Counted from the stretch's first letter, positions 1 to 9,974 are shown. The stretch is DNA of 64,000 nt from Phycisphaerales bacterium (GCA_013140575.1 JABFSN010000049.1:37357-101356), one strand, 5' to 3'. Program-made: numbers and translations. The notes: generated by a model not told the origin, from the letters alone.

Positions 1-1512
1 CCCGGGACGCGCTCCGCCTCCGGCACCGCCCGTGGTTTTGGAAACCGCCGCGGCGGCGGCCGTCGAGGACGCGACCGCACCTGGCGCCTGTGCCGCGTTG
101 GCCGCTCCGACCGACGCAACGGGCTTCGCCGGCGCGTTCGTCGGACGCAGCGCGGGCGGCGCGGAGGATTCGGGTATCGCCGCGCCGGCGGCGTGTACCG
201 CTACGGCGTTCGCCGCCGCGGCCGTCGGCATGGACGGCGCATCCGCGTTTTCATGGCCCATCGAAACCTCCACGCTCTTGACGGCGTACGCCTGGACGGC
301 CGACTTGATCTCGTCCGCACTTTGCGACGTGCGTACGCGATAGACGATCTGTTCGACGGTGGCCGATCCGTCCAACGCGTCCATCGCCGGTTCGGACCCC
401 AGGACGTCGCCGAGCTCATTCAATCGGTTGTGGATCAGATAAGCCTGGATTTCGGACTCGATGAACCCGGGCGGGAAGGTGACCTTGACCGAAACGGCGG
501 CCTGGTCGCCGGACGCGGCCACGACCTCGGCCGCGGGGGATTCGGACTGTGCCTCGGGTTGGCCCGCTTCCGGCGCCGTCCAGGCCGCGAACATTTCCCG
601 CGTGCCCTGTTCGGTCACGGAATCATAATGCTGCTTGCGGACCAGATGGATGTCCGACCGCAGGCGATCGACGGCCGCGAAAAGGGCGTTGACCAGCCGC
701 TCATCGAGCGTCAGCCTGCACGAGCGGAGTTGGTCGAGCACCGTCTCCATGTCGTGCGTCAGCCGGTACATTCCCTGAAGGCCGACCGCCCCCGTCGCCC
801 CCTTGATGTTGTGGGCGGCGCGGAAGATTTCGTTCAGCAGGTTGACGTCGTTCGGCGTCTCTTCCAGCTTGAGCAGGTGGCCGCTGAGCGCTTCCAGAGT
901 TTCGAGCGTGGTATCGATGAACATCTGCGCCAAGGCCGGGTCGTCCATCACGGAATTGAAAGGCCGACTCCCCGCGGCAACCGCGGTCGTTTCCGCGACG
1001 CCCGACGCTTCCGCAACCGGCGTCGGCTCAAATGCGGCTGCCCCCGGCTCCGGGACCGCGACCGGCGCCGCGGCGGGGTCCGACGCCGGCGATTCCAGAA
1101 TGCGATTCAACTGGGCGAGTGCGTCCTGTATGTCCACCGGCGACGATTGGGGATCGTTAAGCTCGGCGATGAGCGCCCGCAGCGTGTCGATGACGCCGAA
1201 CAGGGTCTGGATGCTGGCCGCGTCGAGCGATCGTTCGCCCATGCGAATCTGATCGAACAACGTTTCCATCACATGGGTCAGGTCGCGGACCTTGTCGAAA
1301 CCCATGGTGGCCGCCAGACCCTTGAAACTGTGTGCGGCGCGGAACATCTCGTTCATCCGCGCCTGATTGTCGGGTTTGCCGAAGTCGATGGGCCCGCCCG
1401 CGGCCTTGGTTTCGAACTCCAGGATGCCCTCGTCGAGCGCCGACAGATACCCCGGAGCTTCGTCCATGAAGCCGGCCATCAGTTCGGGAGTGACTTCAAT
1501 AAACCCGCTCAT
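1..1512 (-). CDS. cheA: Chemotaxis histidine kinase CheA, N-terminal part (cut by window edge)
   Basis: CheA autophosphorylates on an Hpt histidine and passes the phosphate to CheY/CheB. The visible 504 residues hold two Hpt (P1) domains. The first has the phospho-acceptor motif AAHSFKG (His61) and the second AAHNIKG (His234). An Ala/Pro-rich linker joins them and a further linker follows. The dimerisation, kinase and CheW-like domains would lie beyond base 1. The ATG at 1512 overlaps the stop of the upstream cheR by four bases, which suggests translational coupling. The reading frame is open to the window edge. Tandem Hpt domains are known in CheA relatives of several phyla, but which histidine is used cannot be told from sequence. 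Confidence 0.93.
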   Translation of the reverse strand, partial: MSGFIEVTPELMAGFMDEAPGYLSALDEGILEFETKAAGGPIDFGKPDNQARMNEMFRAAHSFKGLAATMGFDKVRDLTHVMETLFDQIRMGERSLDAASIQTLFGVIDTLRALIAELNDPQSSPVDIQDALAQLNRILESPASDPAAAPVAVPEPGAAAFEPTPVAEASGVAETTAVAAGSRPFNSVMDDPALAQMFIDTTLETLEALSGHLLKLEETPNDVNLLNEIFRAAHNIKGATGAVGLQGMYRLTHDMETVLDQLRSCRLTLDERLVNALFAAVDRLRSDIHLVRKQHYDSVTEQGTREMFAAWTAPEAGQPEAQSESPAAEVVAASGDQAAVSVKVTFPPGFIESEIQAYLIHNRLNELGDVLGSEPAMDALDGSATVEQIVYRVRTSQSADEIKSAVQAYAVKSVEVSMGHENADAPSMPTAAAANAVAVHAAGAAIPESSAPPALRPTNAPAKPVASVGAANAAQAPGAVASSTAAAAAVSKTTGGAGGGARPG

Positions 1513-2387
1513 GCGTTTGCCGTTTCCAGTTCTTTCAAGAGCCTCACGTTGGGCGCCGCCTTCTGATACAGCCCGGGCCGTTGATAGGTCAGTGTCATGG
1601 CCGCGGATAACTCGGCCGACGTGCGTATGGGGTCGACGTCGCCGACGATGAGCAAGCCGCCGGGGGCGAGCGCCTCGCTGACCACGTCCATGACCTTCAA
1701 TTTCATGGGGTTGTCGAAGTACATCAGCACATTGCGCAGGAAAACCAGGTCAAATCGGGCATTGGGGAACTTGTCGCGCAGATTGTGGAAACGAAACTCC
1801 ACCAAACCGCGGATCTCGTCGGCCAACTGAAACATGCCGTCGACGTCGCTAAACCACCTCTTGCGGCACCCCGCGTCCATACGCGCGACCGCATACTCGT
1901 TGTAGCGCCCCTCCGAAGCCTGGGCCAGCACGTTTTGGTCGATGTCCGTGCCCACGAGCTTGACGTTCCACGTCTTGAAATCGGTCAGCCGCTCACGGAG
2001 CACGATCGCCGCCGTGTAAGCCTCGGCCCCGGTGCTGGCGGCCGCGCTCCAGATGCGAATGGACTTCGCCGCGGCGCGCTTGGTTTGAACCCAATACGGA
2101 ATCAACTGATCGGACAAAAGGCTCCACACGCGCTCGTTGCGGAAGAAGTACGTTTCGTTGGTGGTCACCGCGGCCAGAAAGTGCGGCAGTTCCTCGTGAC
2201 CCGTCTTCGCGTCCGACACCTGCCGGAAGTAAGCCTCGTACGAGTCCAGCTTGAGCGACCGCATTCGCTTGCGGAGACGGTTGCTCAGCAGATCCCGCTT
2301 TTGCTCCGGCAAATAGATTCCGGTCTTGTCATACACAAGCTTCGCGAAGCGGGCGAATTCGTCGGGTGTCAGCTTGACCAGTTCCAC
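1509..2387 (-). CDS. cheR: Chemoreceptor glutamate methyltransferase CheR
   Basis: A 292-residue SAM-dependent methyltransferase that would methylate glutamates of methyl-accepting chemotaxis proteins. The N-terminal helical domain (about 1-75) is followed by TNETYFFR (76-83), a CheR hallmark. The SAM-binding loop reads RIWSAAASTGAEAYT near 111-125, and LRNVLMYFD lies near 217-225. In most CheR proteins the loop is WSAGCSTGEEPYS, so the GC and EP pairs are replaced here, a mild deviation. It lies between mcp and cheA on the same strand, with a four-base overlap with cheA. No tetratricopeptide or other extension is present. Confidence 0.93.
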   Translation of the reverse strand: MELVKLTPDEFARFAKLVYDKTGIYLPEQKRDLLSNRLRKRMRSLKLDSYEAYFRQVSDAKTGHEELPHFLAAVTTNETYFFRNERVWSLLSDQLIPYWVQTKRAAAKSIRIWSAAASTGAEAYTAAIVLRERLTDFKTWNVKLVGTDIDQNVLAQASEGRYNEYAVARMDAGCRKRWFSDVDGMFQLADEIRGLVEFRFHNLRDKFPNARFDLVFLRNVLMYFDNPMKLKVMDVVSEALAPGGLLIVGDVDPIRTSAELSAAMTLTYQRPGLYQKAAPNVRLLKELETANA

Positions 2388-2652
2388 GCGTCATCGGCCT
2401 TCCAGCGTTCTGCGCCATCTGTGTCTGGCAGGCGCCGCTCGTTTCAGAGCACCGGGCGCAAGCCCGGCAATTCGAAGACGGAGGCCACATTGCGTCTTCG
2501 GCATCCGCGGGCTTGCGCCCGCGGCTCTGATTCGGCGTTCCCCATGCCACCACACACGACGCCGTGACCCGCCCAAACTCCACCCGACTACTACGCCACC
2601 GACCGCGGGCTTTACGCCCGCGGCTCGGCGGCGCTAGACACACACCCCATCG
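2388..2652. repeat. Two-hairpin palindromic repeat (family A) between cheR and mcp
   Basis: Positions 2444-2530 form a doublet. One hairpin is CCGGGCgcaaGCCCGG and the second is CGCGGGCttgcGCCCGCG. The unit is bounded by outer inverted ends TCAGAGC and GCTCTGA. A further hairpin of similar type (GCGGGCtttaCGCCCGC) is at about 2605-2624. Similar doublets occur near 5917-6002, 14349-14440 and 50186-50270. No gene is seen here; short frames across it are repeat-derived. Confidence 0.8.
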
Positions 2653-4812
2653 TCACACGCCCGCGGCACTGATCTTGAACGTGCCCACCAACTCCTTGAG
2701 CTGCTGCGACTGTCCGGACAGTTCCTCGGCCGAACCGGCCATCTCTTCCGCCGCCGACGCGTTGTTCTCGGTAATCGACGCGACGTTCTGAATGGCCGTA
2801 TTGACCTCGTTCGCCGTATTGGCCTGCTCGTCCGTCGCCGACGCGATGTCCGAGATGCCCTTGGCCGTCTGCTCGACGCCTTCGATGATCTGCTTGAGGG
2901 CCACGCCCGTCTGCTCGCTCAGCGTCGCCCCTTCCTTCACCCGCACGGTCGATTCCTTGATCAGCGACGCGATCTCCTTGGCCGCCTCGCTGGACCGTTC
3001 CGCCAGCTTGCGAACCTCGTCGGCCACCACCGCGAATCCGAGTCCGTGTTCGCCGGCGCGGGCGGCCTCGATCGCCGCGTTCAACGCCAGCAGGTTGGTC
3101 TGCGACGCGATCTCCGAAATCACCCCGATGATCTCGCCGATCTGTTCCGACGACTTGTCGATCAGCTTCATGGCCTCGACGTTCTTTTCCACCGCCCGAC
3201 CGCCCTGTTCCGCCCGCTGACTGGTTTCGCGGGCCTTGGTGTCGGCGGCCTTGGCGTTCTCGGCCACCGTGCCGATCATGGTGTTCAGCGACTGAATCGA
3301 CGCGGTCATCTCCTCGACATTGGCCGACTGCGTCTGCGCCCCGTCGGACAACGCGGTCGATCCTTCGGACACCACGCGGGCGCCCTCGGTGAACTGGTCG
3401 GCGGTCTCCTTGATCTGCACCAGCACGTCACGCAGCGAACCGACCATGCGCGACAGCCCCTCGCCGAGCTGACCGATCGCGTCCTGACCGCTGATGGTCA
3501 CTTCCGTGGTCAGATCGCCCTTCGCGGCGGCCTGCACATTGACCAGCAGACTGTCCACCTTCTTCCGCAATTCGTCGGCGGCGCGCTGGGCCTCTTCCTG
3601 GAGTTGACGGGTCCTTTCCTCCATGGCCAGCTTCTCGGTGATGTTTTCCCACGTCACCATCGGCCCGATGTATTCGCCCTTGTCGTCGTAGATTCCGCTC
3701 ACCAGCAGATCGAGCGAGTTTTCACCAAGTTTGATGGTCGCGCGATGCGGGAGACGACTGGGGTCCTTCAGAATGCCGCGCTGATGGGCCGGGTTCTTGT
3801 GGAACACGTCCACGTTGCTCCCCACCACCTTGTTCAGCGGCACGGGCAACAAATGGGCCAGCGGCGTCAGGGCCTTCACCGTCGCCGGGTTGACGTAGGT
3901 GATGTTCAGGTCCTTGTCGGCCAGGATGATGTTGATGGGTGCGTTGGTGATCATGGCTTCCTTCTTGGCCGCGTCACCTCGCGCCTGGACCATCGCCGTG
4001 ATGTCGGTGGCGTACTTCACGACCTTGAAAAACTTGCCCTTGATGTCGGCGATGGGGTTGTAGGAAGCCTGAATCCAGACCGTTTTCCCGCTCTTGTGGA
4101 TGCGATTGAACTCGCCGATCTGGTTCTCGCCGCGATTGAGTTTCGCCCAGAATTCACGGTAGTCCGGGCTGTTGCGATACGTTTCCGTGCAGAACGTGCT
4201 GTGGTGCTTGCCGCGAATCTCGTCCAGCGTGTAACCCAGTGCGCCCAGGAAATTGGCGTTGGCGGTGATGACCGTACCGTCGAGATTGAACTCAATGACC
4301 GCCTGCGATTTGCTGATCGCGGCGTCACGATTCGCAAAATCGGCGTTCTTCTCCTCCAGTGCGAGGCGCTGCGTGGCGTCCTCCCAATTGACCACCTGGC
4401 CGATGTAGGCCCCCGAGTCGTCGAATATGCCGTTCACTTCCAGCGCCAGCGTGAGCGGCCCGAGCTTGATGTCCGTCTTGATCGGCAGGCTCTTGGGATT
4501 GGACAGAATCTTGCGGATTTCCTTGACCCGGTCGCCGTGGAACCGGTCGATCGATCCGCCGACCAGCTCGTCCACGGTCAGGCCCAGCTCGCTCTTGACG
4601 ATGTCCTCCACCGCACGGAGCGTCTCCTCGGAGCGCTGGTTCATGTACACCAGCTCCAGGTCCGCGTTGCTGATCAGCACGTTGGTGCCGAGGTTGTCCA
4701 CCACGGCCTGCAGGCGCTGGAACGCGCTCGCTTTCTCATCGTCCTTGCCCATGAACAGCTCGAACCGGTCCGTCTCGTTACCCTTCGATTTTTTTTGCAC
4801 GTTCGTCGCCAT
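2653..4812 (-). CDS. Soluble PAS-containing methyl-accepting chemotaxis protein
   Basis: A 719-residue chemoreceptor that should signal through CheA/CheW. No signal peptide or transmembrane segment is visible, so it is predicted cytoplasmic. Three PAS-like sensor modules are seen at about 25-145, 155-280 and 285-395. The first and third are similar to each other (GxYIGxxVxWE motifs). A HAMP-like coiled segment (about 400-470) follows, then a complete signalling domain. The hairpin tip is recognisable in [19 protein letters not shown] followed by [13 protein letters not shown]. The C-terminus ([10 protein letters not shown]) lacks the NWETF-type CheR-tethering pentapeptide. It is co-directional with cheW upstream and cheR/cheA downstream. 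Its ligand is unknown; PAS domains suggest redox, haem/flavin or small-molecule sensing. Confidence 0.92.
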   Translation of the reverse strand: MATNVQKKSKGNETDRFELFMGKDDEKASAFQRLQAVVDNLGTNVLISNADLELVYMNQRSEETLRAVEDIVKSELGLTVDELVGGSIDRFHGDRVKEIRKILSNPKSLPIKTDIKLGPLTLALEVNGIFDDSGAYIGQVVNWEDATQRLALEEKNADFANRDAAISKSQAVIEFNLDGTVITANANFLGALGYTLDEIRGKHHSTFCTETYRNSPDYREFWAKLNRGENQIGEFNRIHKSGKTVWIQASYNPIADIKGKFFKVVKYATDITAMVQARGDAAKKEAMITNAPINIILADKDLNITYVNPATVKALTPLAHLLPVPLNKVVGSNVDVFHKNPAHQRGILKDPSRLPHRATIKLGENSLDLLVSGIYDDKGEYIGPMVTWENITEKLAMEERTRQLQEEAQRAADELRKKVDSLLVNVQAAAKGDLTTEVTISGQDAIGQLGEGLSRMVGSLRDVLVQIKETADQFTEGARVVSEGSTALSDGAQTQSANVEEMTASIQSLNTMIGTVAENAKAADTKARETSQRAEQGGRAVEKNVEAMKLIDKSSEQIGEIIGVISEIASQTNLLALNAAIEAARAGEHGLGFAVVADEVRKLAERSSEAAKEIASLIKESTVRVKEGATLSEQTGVALKQIIEGVEQTAKGISDIASATDEQANTANEVNTAIQNVASITENNASAAEEMAGSAEELSGQSQQLKELVGTFKISAAGV

Positions 4813-5022
4813 GACTTGTCCTCGTGAAAACGGTCGTCCCGTGTGACGCCTGTCCGATGTTCAACCCCTTATCGCGACTCGCCGCCGCGACTAATCAGAA
4901 CCCGCCATGCGAGTGGCGGGCCGTCGGGCCCCGGACTTGCGTCCGGGGTTCTGAAGTTCCGCGTGTCGTTATTCACACCCATCCCGATCCTCGATCCGCG
5001 CTCAGCGGCGGCTCAATTACGT
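4813..5022. repeat. Two-hairpin palindromic repeat (family B) between mcp and cheW
   Basis: At 4895-4953 a CCCGCCA...TGGCGGG hairpin is followed by CCCCGGACttgcGTCCGGGG. The pair is bracketed by TCAGAACCC and GGGTTCTGA. A second copy with the hairpins in the other order, spread over a longer interval, is at 23268-23373. Confidence 0.8.
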
Positions 5023-5565
5023 TCAGCTCTGATTGCCGCCCGCGCTCGCGGCACGCTCCTGTTCCTCGGCCGTCAGGATCTGCTCGATGTTGAGCAGGAT
5101 CAGCAGCTTGTCGTCGAACTTGACCAGCCCGCGGATGTAGGCGTGGTCGATGCCCGCGATCGACGACGGCGGCGGCTCGATCTGCTCGGCGTTGATCCGC
5201 AGCACCTCGTTAACCGCGTCCACCACCATCCCGATGGTCTTGTTCTTGACGTTCACCACGATGATGCGGGTGTGCTCGGTGTTGTCCCGCACCGGCAGAT
5301 CGAACCGCTTGCGCAGGTCCACGATGGGAATCACGTGCCCCCGCAGATTGATCAACCCGCAGATGAAGTCCGGCACCTCCGGTATCTTGGTGATTTCCCC
5401 CAGCAGGATGATCTCCTGCACGCGCATGATGTCCACGCCGTATTCCTCGTCCGCCAGCCGGAAGCCCACGATCTGGTTGATCGCCCTCCCGTCGGCCGGC
5501 GACGAAGACTCCGGCGCCGCTTTCGCCGTCTTCTGCGGCGCTTCGACTTCCGCCATCGTCGTCAT
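5023..5565 (-). CDS. cheW: Chemotaxis coupling protein CheW
   Basis: CheW bridges chemoreceptors and CheA in the signalling array. The 180-residue protein has a short polar N-terminal extension (1-32) and one CheW beta-barrel domain. Typical segments are QIVGFRLADEEYGVDIMRV, PDFICGLINLRGHVIPIVDL and GMVVDAVNEVLRI. I chose the ATG at 5565 because homology begins soon after it and the sequence further upstream is compositionally odd; an AGGGA stretch lies about 11 bases upstream. It heads the leftward chemotaxis cluster cheW-mcp-cheR-cheA. Confidence 0.93.
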   Translation of the reverse strand: MTTMAEVEAPQKTAKAAPESSSPADGRAINQIVGFRLADEEYGVDIMRVQEIILLGEITKIPEVPDFICGLINLRGHVIPIVDLRKRFDLPVRDNTEHTRIIVVNVKNKTIGMVVDAVNEVLRINAEQIEPPPSSIAGIDHAYIRGLVKFDDKLLILLNIEQILTAEEQERAASAGGNQS

Positions 5566-6124
5566 GGTTTGGTCCCTGATACCGCGTTGACCGTGAACGC
5601 GCGGGGCCGAACGCGGCGCGCGCGTCACTTCTGTATGAAATCCGTGCCTCCCGGCCCGGACGTGATGGGCCGGTCCCCGACCTGAATCGCGGCCCGACCG
5701 GCGCCGCACGATTACAGGAGAAATTTTCGGCTAACTTCCGCTCGCCCTTAACATAATCACATCCGTGAAGAGACCGCCCCGCTCGACGCGGATTATGGGA
5801 ACCGTTTTCACCGCCTCACCGTGGACGGGCGACTCCATTCGCCTCTGTGAATCGCCGATGCTCAATCGTGACTATCGTACGACGTCCAACGTCAGAGCGA
5901 TCGTACGACACCCAACGTCAGAGCCGCGGGCGCAAGCCCGCGGAGGGCGGGAGTTGAGGGCATCCCTCGCCACGCCATCACCGGGCTTGCGCCCCGTGCT
6001 CGGAAATGACGGGAACACGCTCATCGCGTGCTAATGGTCAATCGACAATGCCGCGTGTTGACGGCAGTTACCGACGCACCGCACTTGATGGGTTGAAACC
6101 GGACCGCGTGACGGAGACTCTTCC
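5566..6124. repeat. Divergent intergenic region with a tandem 26-bp repeat and a family A palindrome
   Basis: This spacer separates leftward cheW from the rightward HDOD gene and should hold both promoters, though no convincing -35/-10 pair could be assigned. At 5874-5899 and 5900-5925 a 26-bp unit (ATCGTACGAC...CAACGTCAGAG) is repeated directly with three differences. It runs into a family A element (GCGGGCGCAAGCCCGC near 5926, and CACCGGGCTTGCGCCCC near 5980). Two units without spacers do not make a CRISPR array. Confidence 0.75.
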
Positions 6125-7051
6125 ATGAATGCCGACGTATTGGCCGCCATCCAACGCACCGACGCCCTCCCCTCGATGCCCCAGATCGTCACCCGCTTCT
6201 TCGAGATCACGCTCGAGCCGAACTACCGGCAGGAAGACATCATCCAACTGCTCTCCACCGATCCGGGAGTGGCCGCCGACATTCTGCGGCTGGCCAATTC
6301 GCCCCTCTTCGGCGTCACCCGCAAGGTCGGCAGTCTGCAACAGGCAGCCACCCTGTTGGGCATCAAACGCATTCGCACCCTGGTGATGGGACGCTGTCTG
6401 GTCCAGGGGCTCAGCTCCACCGGCTCCAAACTCATCGACTCCAGCTACTACTGGCGCCGATCGCTGGCCACCGGAGTATTGGCCGCACGATTCGCCGATC
6501 ACACCGCCCCCTCGTTCCGCGAAGAGGCGTTCATGACCGGTCTGTTCAGCGACGTCGGCATCGTCATCCTGGCCCGCACGTTTCCGCAAAAATACGCGCC
6601 CGCCGCCGACGCCTATGCCCCGCGCAAGGGAACCGAATTGACCGCCGTGGAAGCCCAATGCGTGGGCACGACTCATCCGCTGGTCAGCGCCATGGTCCTG
6701 GAGAAATGGACGTTGCCGGAACGCATGGCCTTGGCCGTCCGGCACCACCACGATCAACTGCTGCCCGACGGTTTGCCCGAAGGTGTCGCCGAACTCACCT
6801 GTGCGGTCCACGCGGCCTCCGACATCGCCCGGCTGCTCTGCGAGGCGCCGCACGCGGACGAGGTCGCCCGCATCTGCGCCGAGGCCATGGACGTGGTCAA
6901 ACTCGACGTTTCCGTCTTGAAATCCGTCCTCACCGCGGTCGAGCGGGACATCACCGAATTGGCCGGCATCCTCAAAATCGACGTCATCCCCAGCAAGGTC
7001 TACGGCATCATCGCCGACACGGTCTCGCACATGCTCGCCCCGACCGCGTAA
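6125..7051 (+). CDS. HDOD-domain protein (regulatory, degenerate HD hydrolase)
   Basis: The 308-residue protein matches the HDOD family throughout. The opening PSMPQIVTRFFEI, followed by LLSTDPGVAADILRLANSPLFG and a later helix bundle (FREEAFMTGLFSDVGIVIL, ALAVRHHH), are typical. HDOD domains lack full HD phosphodiesterase metal ligands and usually act in signalling, often near chemotaxis or diguanylate-cyclase genes. Here it stands divergently beside the chemotaxis cluster, so a regulatory link is plausible but inferred. The ATG at 6125 begins the conserved fold directly. No response-regulator or GGDEF domain is fused. Confidence 0.88.
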   Translation: MNADVLAAIQRTDALPSMPQIVTRFFEITLEPNYRQEDIIQLLSTDPGVAADILRLANSPLFGVTRKVGSLQQAATLLGIKRIRTLVMGRCLVQGLSSTGSKLIDSSYYWRRSLATGVLAARFADHTAPSFREEAFMTGLFSDVGIVILARTFPQKYAPAADAYAPRKGTELTAVEAQCVGTTHPLVSAMVLEKWTLPERMALAVRHHHDQLLPDGLPEGVAELTCAVHAASDIARLLCEAPHADEVARICAEAMDVVKLDVSVLKSVLTAVERDITELAGILKIDVIPSKVYGIIADTVSHMLAPTA

Positions 7052-7076
7052 CGCCGCGACGCCGAGCCCCACCGGG

Positions 7077-9413
7077 CTACGGCATGTCGCAGCATTGGAT
7101 CGTGCCGGCAAAAGCGTCGAGCACGGCCAATATGTCGAAAATGTCCACCTGACCGTCGCCACCCGTGCATGGGACCAAATCCACATCGAGCGCCGAACAG
7201 TCGTTGAAATTGCCCGCGAAGCCGTCGAGCACGCAGAGGATGTCGAAGATGTCGACGGTACCATCCGAATTCGCATCGCCGTAGTCGTAGTTGCAGGCGG
7301 GCTCGTAGAGCAGCTCTATGCCGTCAAACGAGCGCAAGGACGAGGCGAGCATTGTTCCCGCGCCGCTCGTCGGGTCTATGCTGAAAAGCCCGTCGGTGCC
7401 GACGCCATAAAGCACGTTGTTGAACGGGTCGAGCGTCAACCCGTCGGGAACGACGCCGATACTCCCCACCACGCTCACCTGCGCGTCGTCCGGGCTGATG
7501 GTAAACAAGTCGTCGTTGGTATTTGCGGCATAAAGCGTATCGGAGATTCGATCGAAGCACGCGGCGGTCATGCCGGAGCTCATCGGTCCGAGGACGGTCT
7601 CCGTTCCAGTGTCCGGATTGAGCCGGACGAGCCCGTAGAATTGAGAGCCCTGCACCGTCGCGTAGAGTTCGTTCAGATCGGGATTCGACGTCAGCGACGC
7701 GTAGTCGGAGAATCCCAAGTCATAGCGTCCGGTCAACGGCGTGCCTTCGCCGGAATCGAAGTCGATGTTGATCATCTGGGACCAGTGAAACCGATCCGAT
7801 CCATAAAGCGTGTTGGAGTCCGGATCGAACGCGAGGTTCCACACCGAATCGAAGCCGAGAGTACCGACGGCCGTCGCGCGGAGCGACGCCGGGTCGATCC
7901 GAAGCAGCGCCGATGATTCCGTCCACGTCGACGATTCCGTGCCCAAGAGCGTGCCCGAGTTGGAATCAAAGTCCAGTGCGCCGATTTCCTGCCATTTCAG
8001 ATTGCCGTTGTTCGAGACCTCGCCCGTCAACGGATCGATGGCGAATAGTTGATATTGCAACGGCTCGACGCCGTTGGCCGTGGCGAACAGCGTATTGGAG
8101 CCGGGGTCGAACGCCAACCCGAAGAAATCACGCGCAAAGGGAAAATAGGGTCCGGCGATCAGGCCGGCGCCAGTGGCCGTGTCAATAGTGATCAGGACGC
8201 GGTCGTCGTCGTCGAGACCGAAAAGCGTGTTTGTGTTCTCGTCGAACGCCAGTCCCTCGACCTCGCGGAAACCGATTGACCCGACGATTTGGACTTCGGC
8301 CGTCGCGGGGTTGATGGTGATCAGTTCATCGACGCCCGAATAGCCGTCGACCTGATTAATACCGTAGAGCGTGTCCGTGTTCGGGTCGAACGCCAGCGCC
8401 GAGACCCGCTCAAATGGCAAAATGCCAATGCCGGTTCCCGTTCCCGTCGTCGCGTCGATGGTCAACAGGTAGTGGTTTTCGCCATCCGCGCCGTAGAGGG
8501 TGTTGGTGTTGCGGTCGTAAGCCAGTCCAATCACACTCGGAAACCCCAGCGGCACGATCGGCTGCCAGGCCGCGGTCTGCGGATCCACGGTGATCAACAG
8601 ATCGCCGTTCCTATCCACGGCAAGCAACGTGTGGTTTGCGGCATCGAAGGTTAGGCTCAACAAACTCGTCGGCGTGGGCGCCCCGACGACCGTGGCCACC
8701 AGCGTTTCGGGATCAATGGCCACGATGGAGCTTCCATCGGCGATGGTGTAGAGCGTGTTCGTGTCGGGGTCGTAGGTCAACCGACTTCCCTGTTCGTCGT
8801 CAAGATCGAAGGCTCCCAAGAGTGTCGCCTCCGCGGTTGCCGGGTCGATGACGATCAACTGATCCGGCGTATTCGTGATGCCCCAGAGCATGGAGGTTTG
8901 TGGGTTGAAGGCGATTCCGGTCGCGTTGCCGAACACCCCACCCCAATCGGCGATCAACGTGCGATCACCGGTCGCCGGGTCAATCGCGTAGAGCCAGTGT
9001 TTATGGACTCCGTAAAGCACGTTGGTCGTGGGGTCGAACGCGAAGTCGTCATAATGATCGGCCAACCCGATGACGGAAACCTCGCCGGTAGCCTGATGGA
9101 TGCGCACGATCCGCCCAGTGAATTGATCCCATGCGATGAGATGGCCGGTGTTGGAATCGAGTTCGGCGCAATAAACGTCCGCGATGCCGGCCAAGCCCGT
9201 ACCGGAAATCGGTGTGGCTGACGCGCTCGCAGCATCGAGCTCGTAAAGAAGCGGCCCACGGGTCGCCAGCAGTCGCGGTTCCGCAGTCACGCCGCCTGGT
9301 TCACCGCCGAAGACGGACGAGCCCTCGCAGCAGAGGAGCACGAGGGTCGTGCAAGCAAGGGCTGTCGCCGAGTAACGACGGCGCGAATCCCAAACCAGTT
9401 CACGGGATGGCAT
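7077..9413 (-). CDS. Secreted beta-propeller-like repeat protein with C-terminal dockerin-like repeats
   Basis: A 778-residue exported protein. The start at 9413 follows a strong ribosome-binding site (AAAGGAG). Residues 1-36 form a signal peptide (positive start, then ATALACTTLVLLCCEGSS). The body is a run of more than a dozen units of about 40-50 residues with variants of LAFDPNTNTLYG and TIDPATG, as in NHL/YVTN/PQQ-like beta-propellers. The end has two calcium-loop repeats (DANSDGTVDIFDILCVLDGF and DGQVDIFDILAVLDAF), the dockerin-like pair typical of planctomycetal extracellular proteins. No enzymatic domain is recognised. It probably binds ligands or sits at the cell surface; a true cohesin partner is not seen. 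Confidence 0.85.
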   Translation of the reverse strand: MPSRELVWDSRRRYSATALACTTLVLLCCEGSSVFGGEPGGVTAEPRLLATRGPLLYELDAASASATPISGTGLAGIADVYCAELDSNTGHLIAWDQFTGRIVRIHQATGEVSVIGLADHYDDFAFDPTTNVLYGVHKHWLYAIDPATGDRTLIADWGGVFGNATGIAFNPQTSMLWGITNTPDQLIVIDPATAEATLLGAFDLDDEQGSRLTYDPDTNTLYTIADGSSIVAIDPETLVATVVGAPTPTSLLSLTFDAANHTLLAVDRNGDLLITVDPQTAAWQPIVPLGFPSVIGLAYDRNTNTLYGADGENHYLLTIDATTGTGTGIGILPFERVSALAFDPNTDTLYGINQVDGYSGVDELITINPATAEVQIVGSIGFREVEGLAFDENTNTLFGLDDDDRVLITIDTATGAGLIAGPYFPFARDFFGLAFDPGSNTLFATANGVEPLQYQLFAIDPLTGEVSNNGNLKWQEIGALDFDSNSGTLLGTESSTWTESSALLRIDPASLRATAVGTLGFDSVWNLAFDPDSNTLYGSDRFHWSQMINIDFDSGEGTPLTGRYDLGFSDYASLTSNPDLNELYATVQGSQFYGLVRLNPDTGTETVLGPMSSGMTAACFDRISDTLYAANTNDDLFTISPDDAQVSVVGSIGVVPDGLTLDPFNNVLYGVGTDGLFSIDPTSGAGTMLASSLRSFDGIELLYEPACNYDYGDANSDGTVDIFDILCVLDGFAGNFNDCSALDVDLVPCTGGDGQVDIFDILAVLDAFAGTIQCCDMP

Positions 9414-9680
9414 GGCAACTCTCCTTTGAATGTCGGTGGTGCGCAATGAATCACGATATGATCGCCGAAGCCGCATGACGGTGGTTCCAACCCATACCGT
9501 GCGATCGCTTGGCCGTTGCAGACGGTGCAATAATGCTATCGCACATGACGCCCGACTGCAATAGATTTCGCCGTGAAGTTTGTGGGGTTCTTCGCGGATT
9601 CGAAAACAGCCCCATCGATCAAGCGGCGCTTCATTGCCGGGATTCCTCCCTCTGTGGGGCGGTATGGACCGGATTGGACT

Positions 9681-9974
9681 TCAAGTTTCCGTGCCGAACC
9701 GGTTGTTGACCAGTTCGACGAGGGCGTCGGCCGCCTTCGCAGCGTCGGCGCCGGCGGCGGTGATGCGGAGGATGGTGCCGCAGTTGGCACCCAGCAGCAT
9801 CATCTCCATGGCGCTCTTGCCGTCGACGCGGGTGGCGGAGTTCTTCGTCGTCTGCACGACGATGTCGGCCGTAAACGTTTGGGCGAGATCCACGAACTTC
9901 ATCACCGGTCGCGCGTGGAGACCGTGGGTGTTGCGAATGGCGACCTCGCGAATGACGGGTTGGTCGGGGGGCAC
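9681..9974 (-). CDS. Phosphocarrier protein HPr-like
   Basis: A 97-residue HPr/NPr-family protein. The active-site motif is NTHGLHARP, with phospho-accepting His20, and VDGKSAMEMMLLGA carries Ser54 at the place of the regulatory Ser46 of HPr. I chose a GTG start at 9974 because an upstream ATG frame would run through a dispersed repeat (10023-10059) and give a non-family extension; the GTG has only a weak upstream GGAG. It lies downstream of ptsN and hpf on the same strand, which suggests a regulatory PTS relay rather than sugar uptake. No enzyme I or HPr kinase is in the window. Confidence 0.85.
   Translation of the reverse strand: MPPDQPVIREVAIRNTHGLHARPVMKFVDLAQTFTADIVVQTTKNSATRVDGKSAMEMMLLGANCGTILRITAAGADAAKAADALVELVNNRFGTET

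Noticed and set aside
3046..4827. Long plus-strand frame opposite the chemoreceptor gene
   Set aside because: The minus strand encodes a well-conserved MCP; the plus-strand product has no recognisable domain and is Arg/His/Leu-rich, as expected of a shadow frame. The same applies to 193-1566 opposite cheA.
5874..5925. Possible CRISPR-like repeats
   Set aside because: Only two directly abutting 26-bp units, with no spacers and no cas genes. The 33-bp pair at 60916-60981 was rejected on the same ground.
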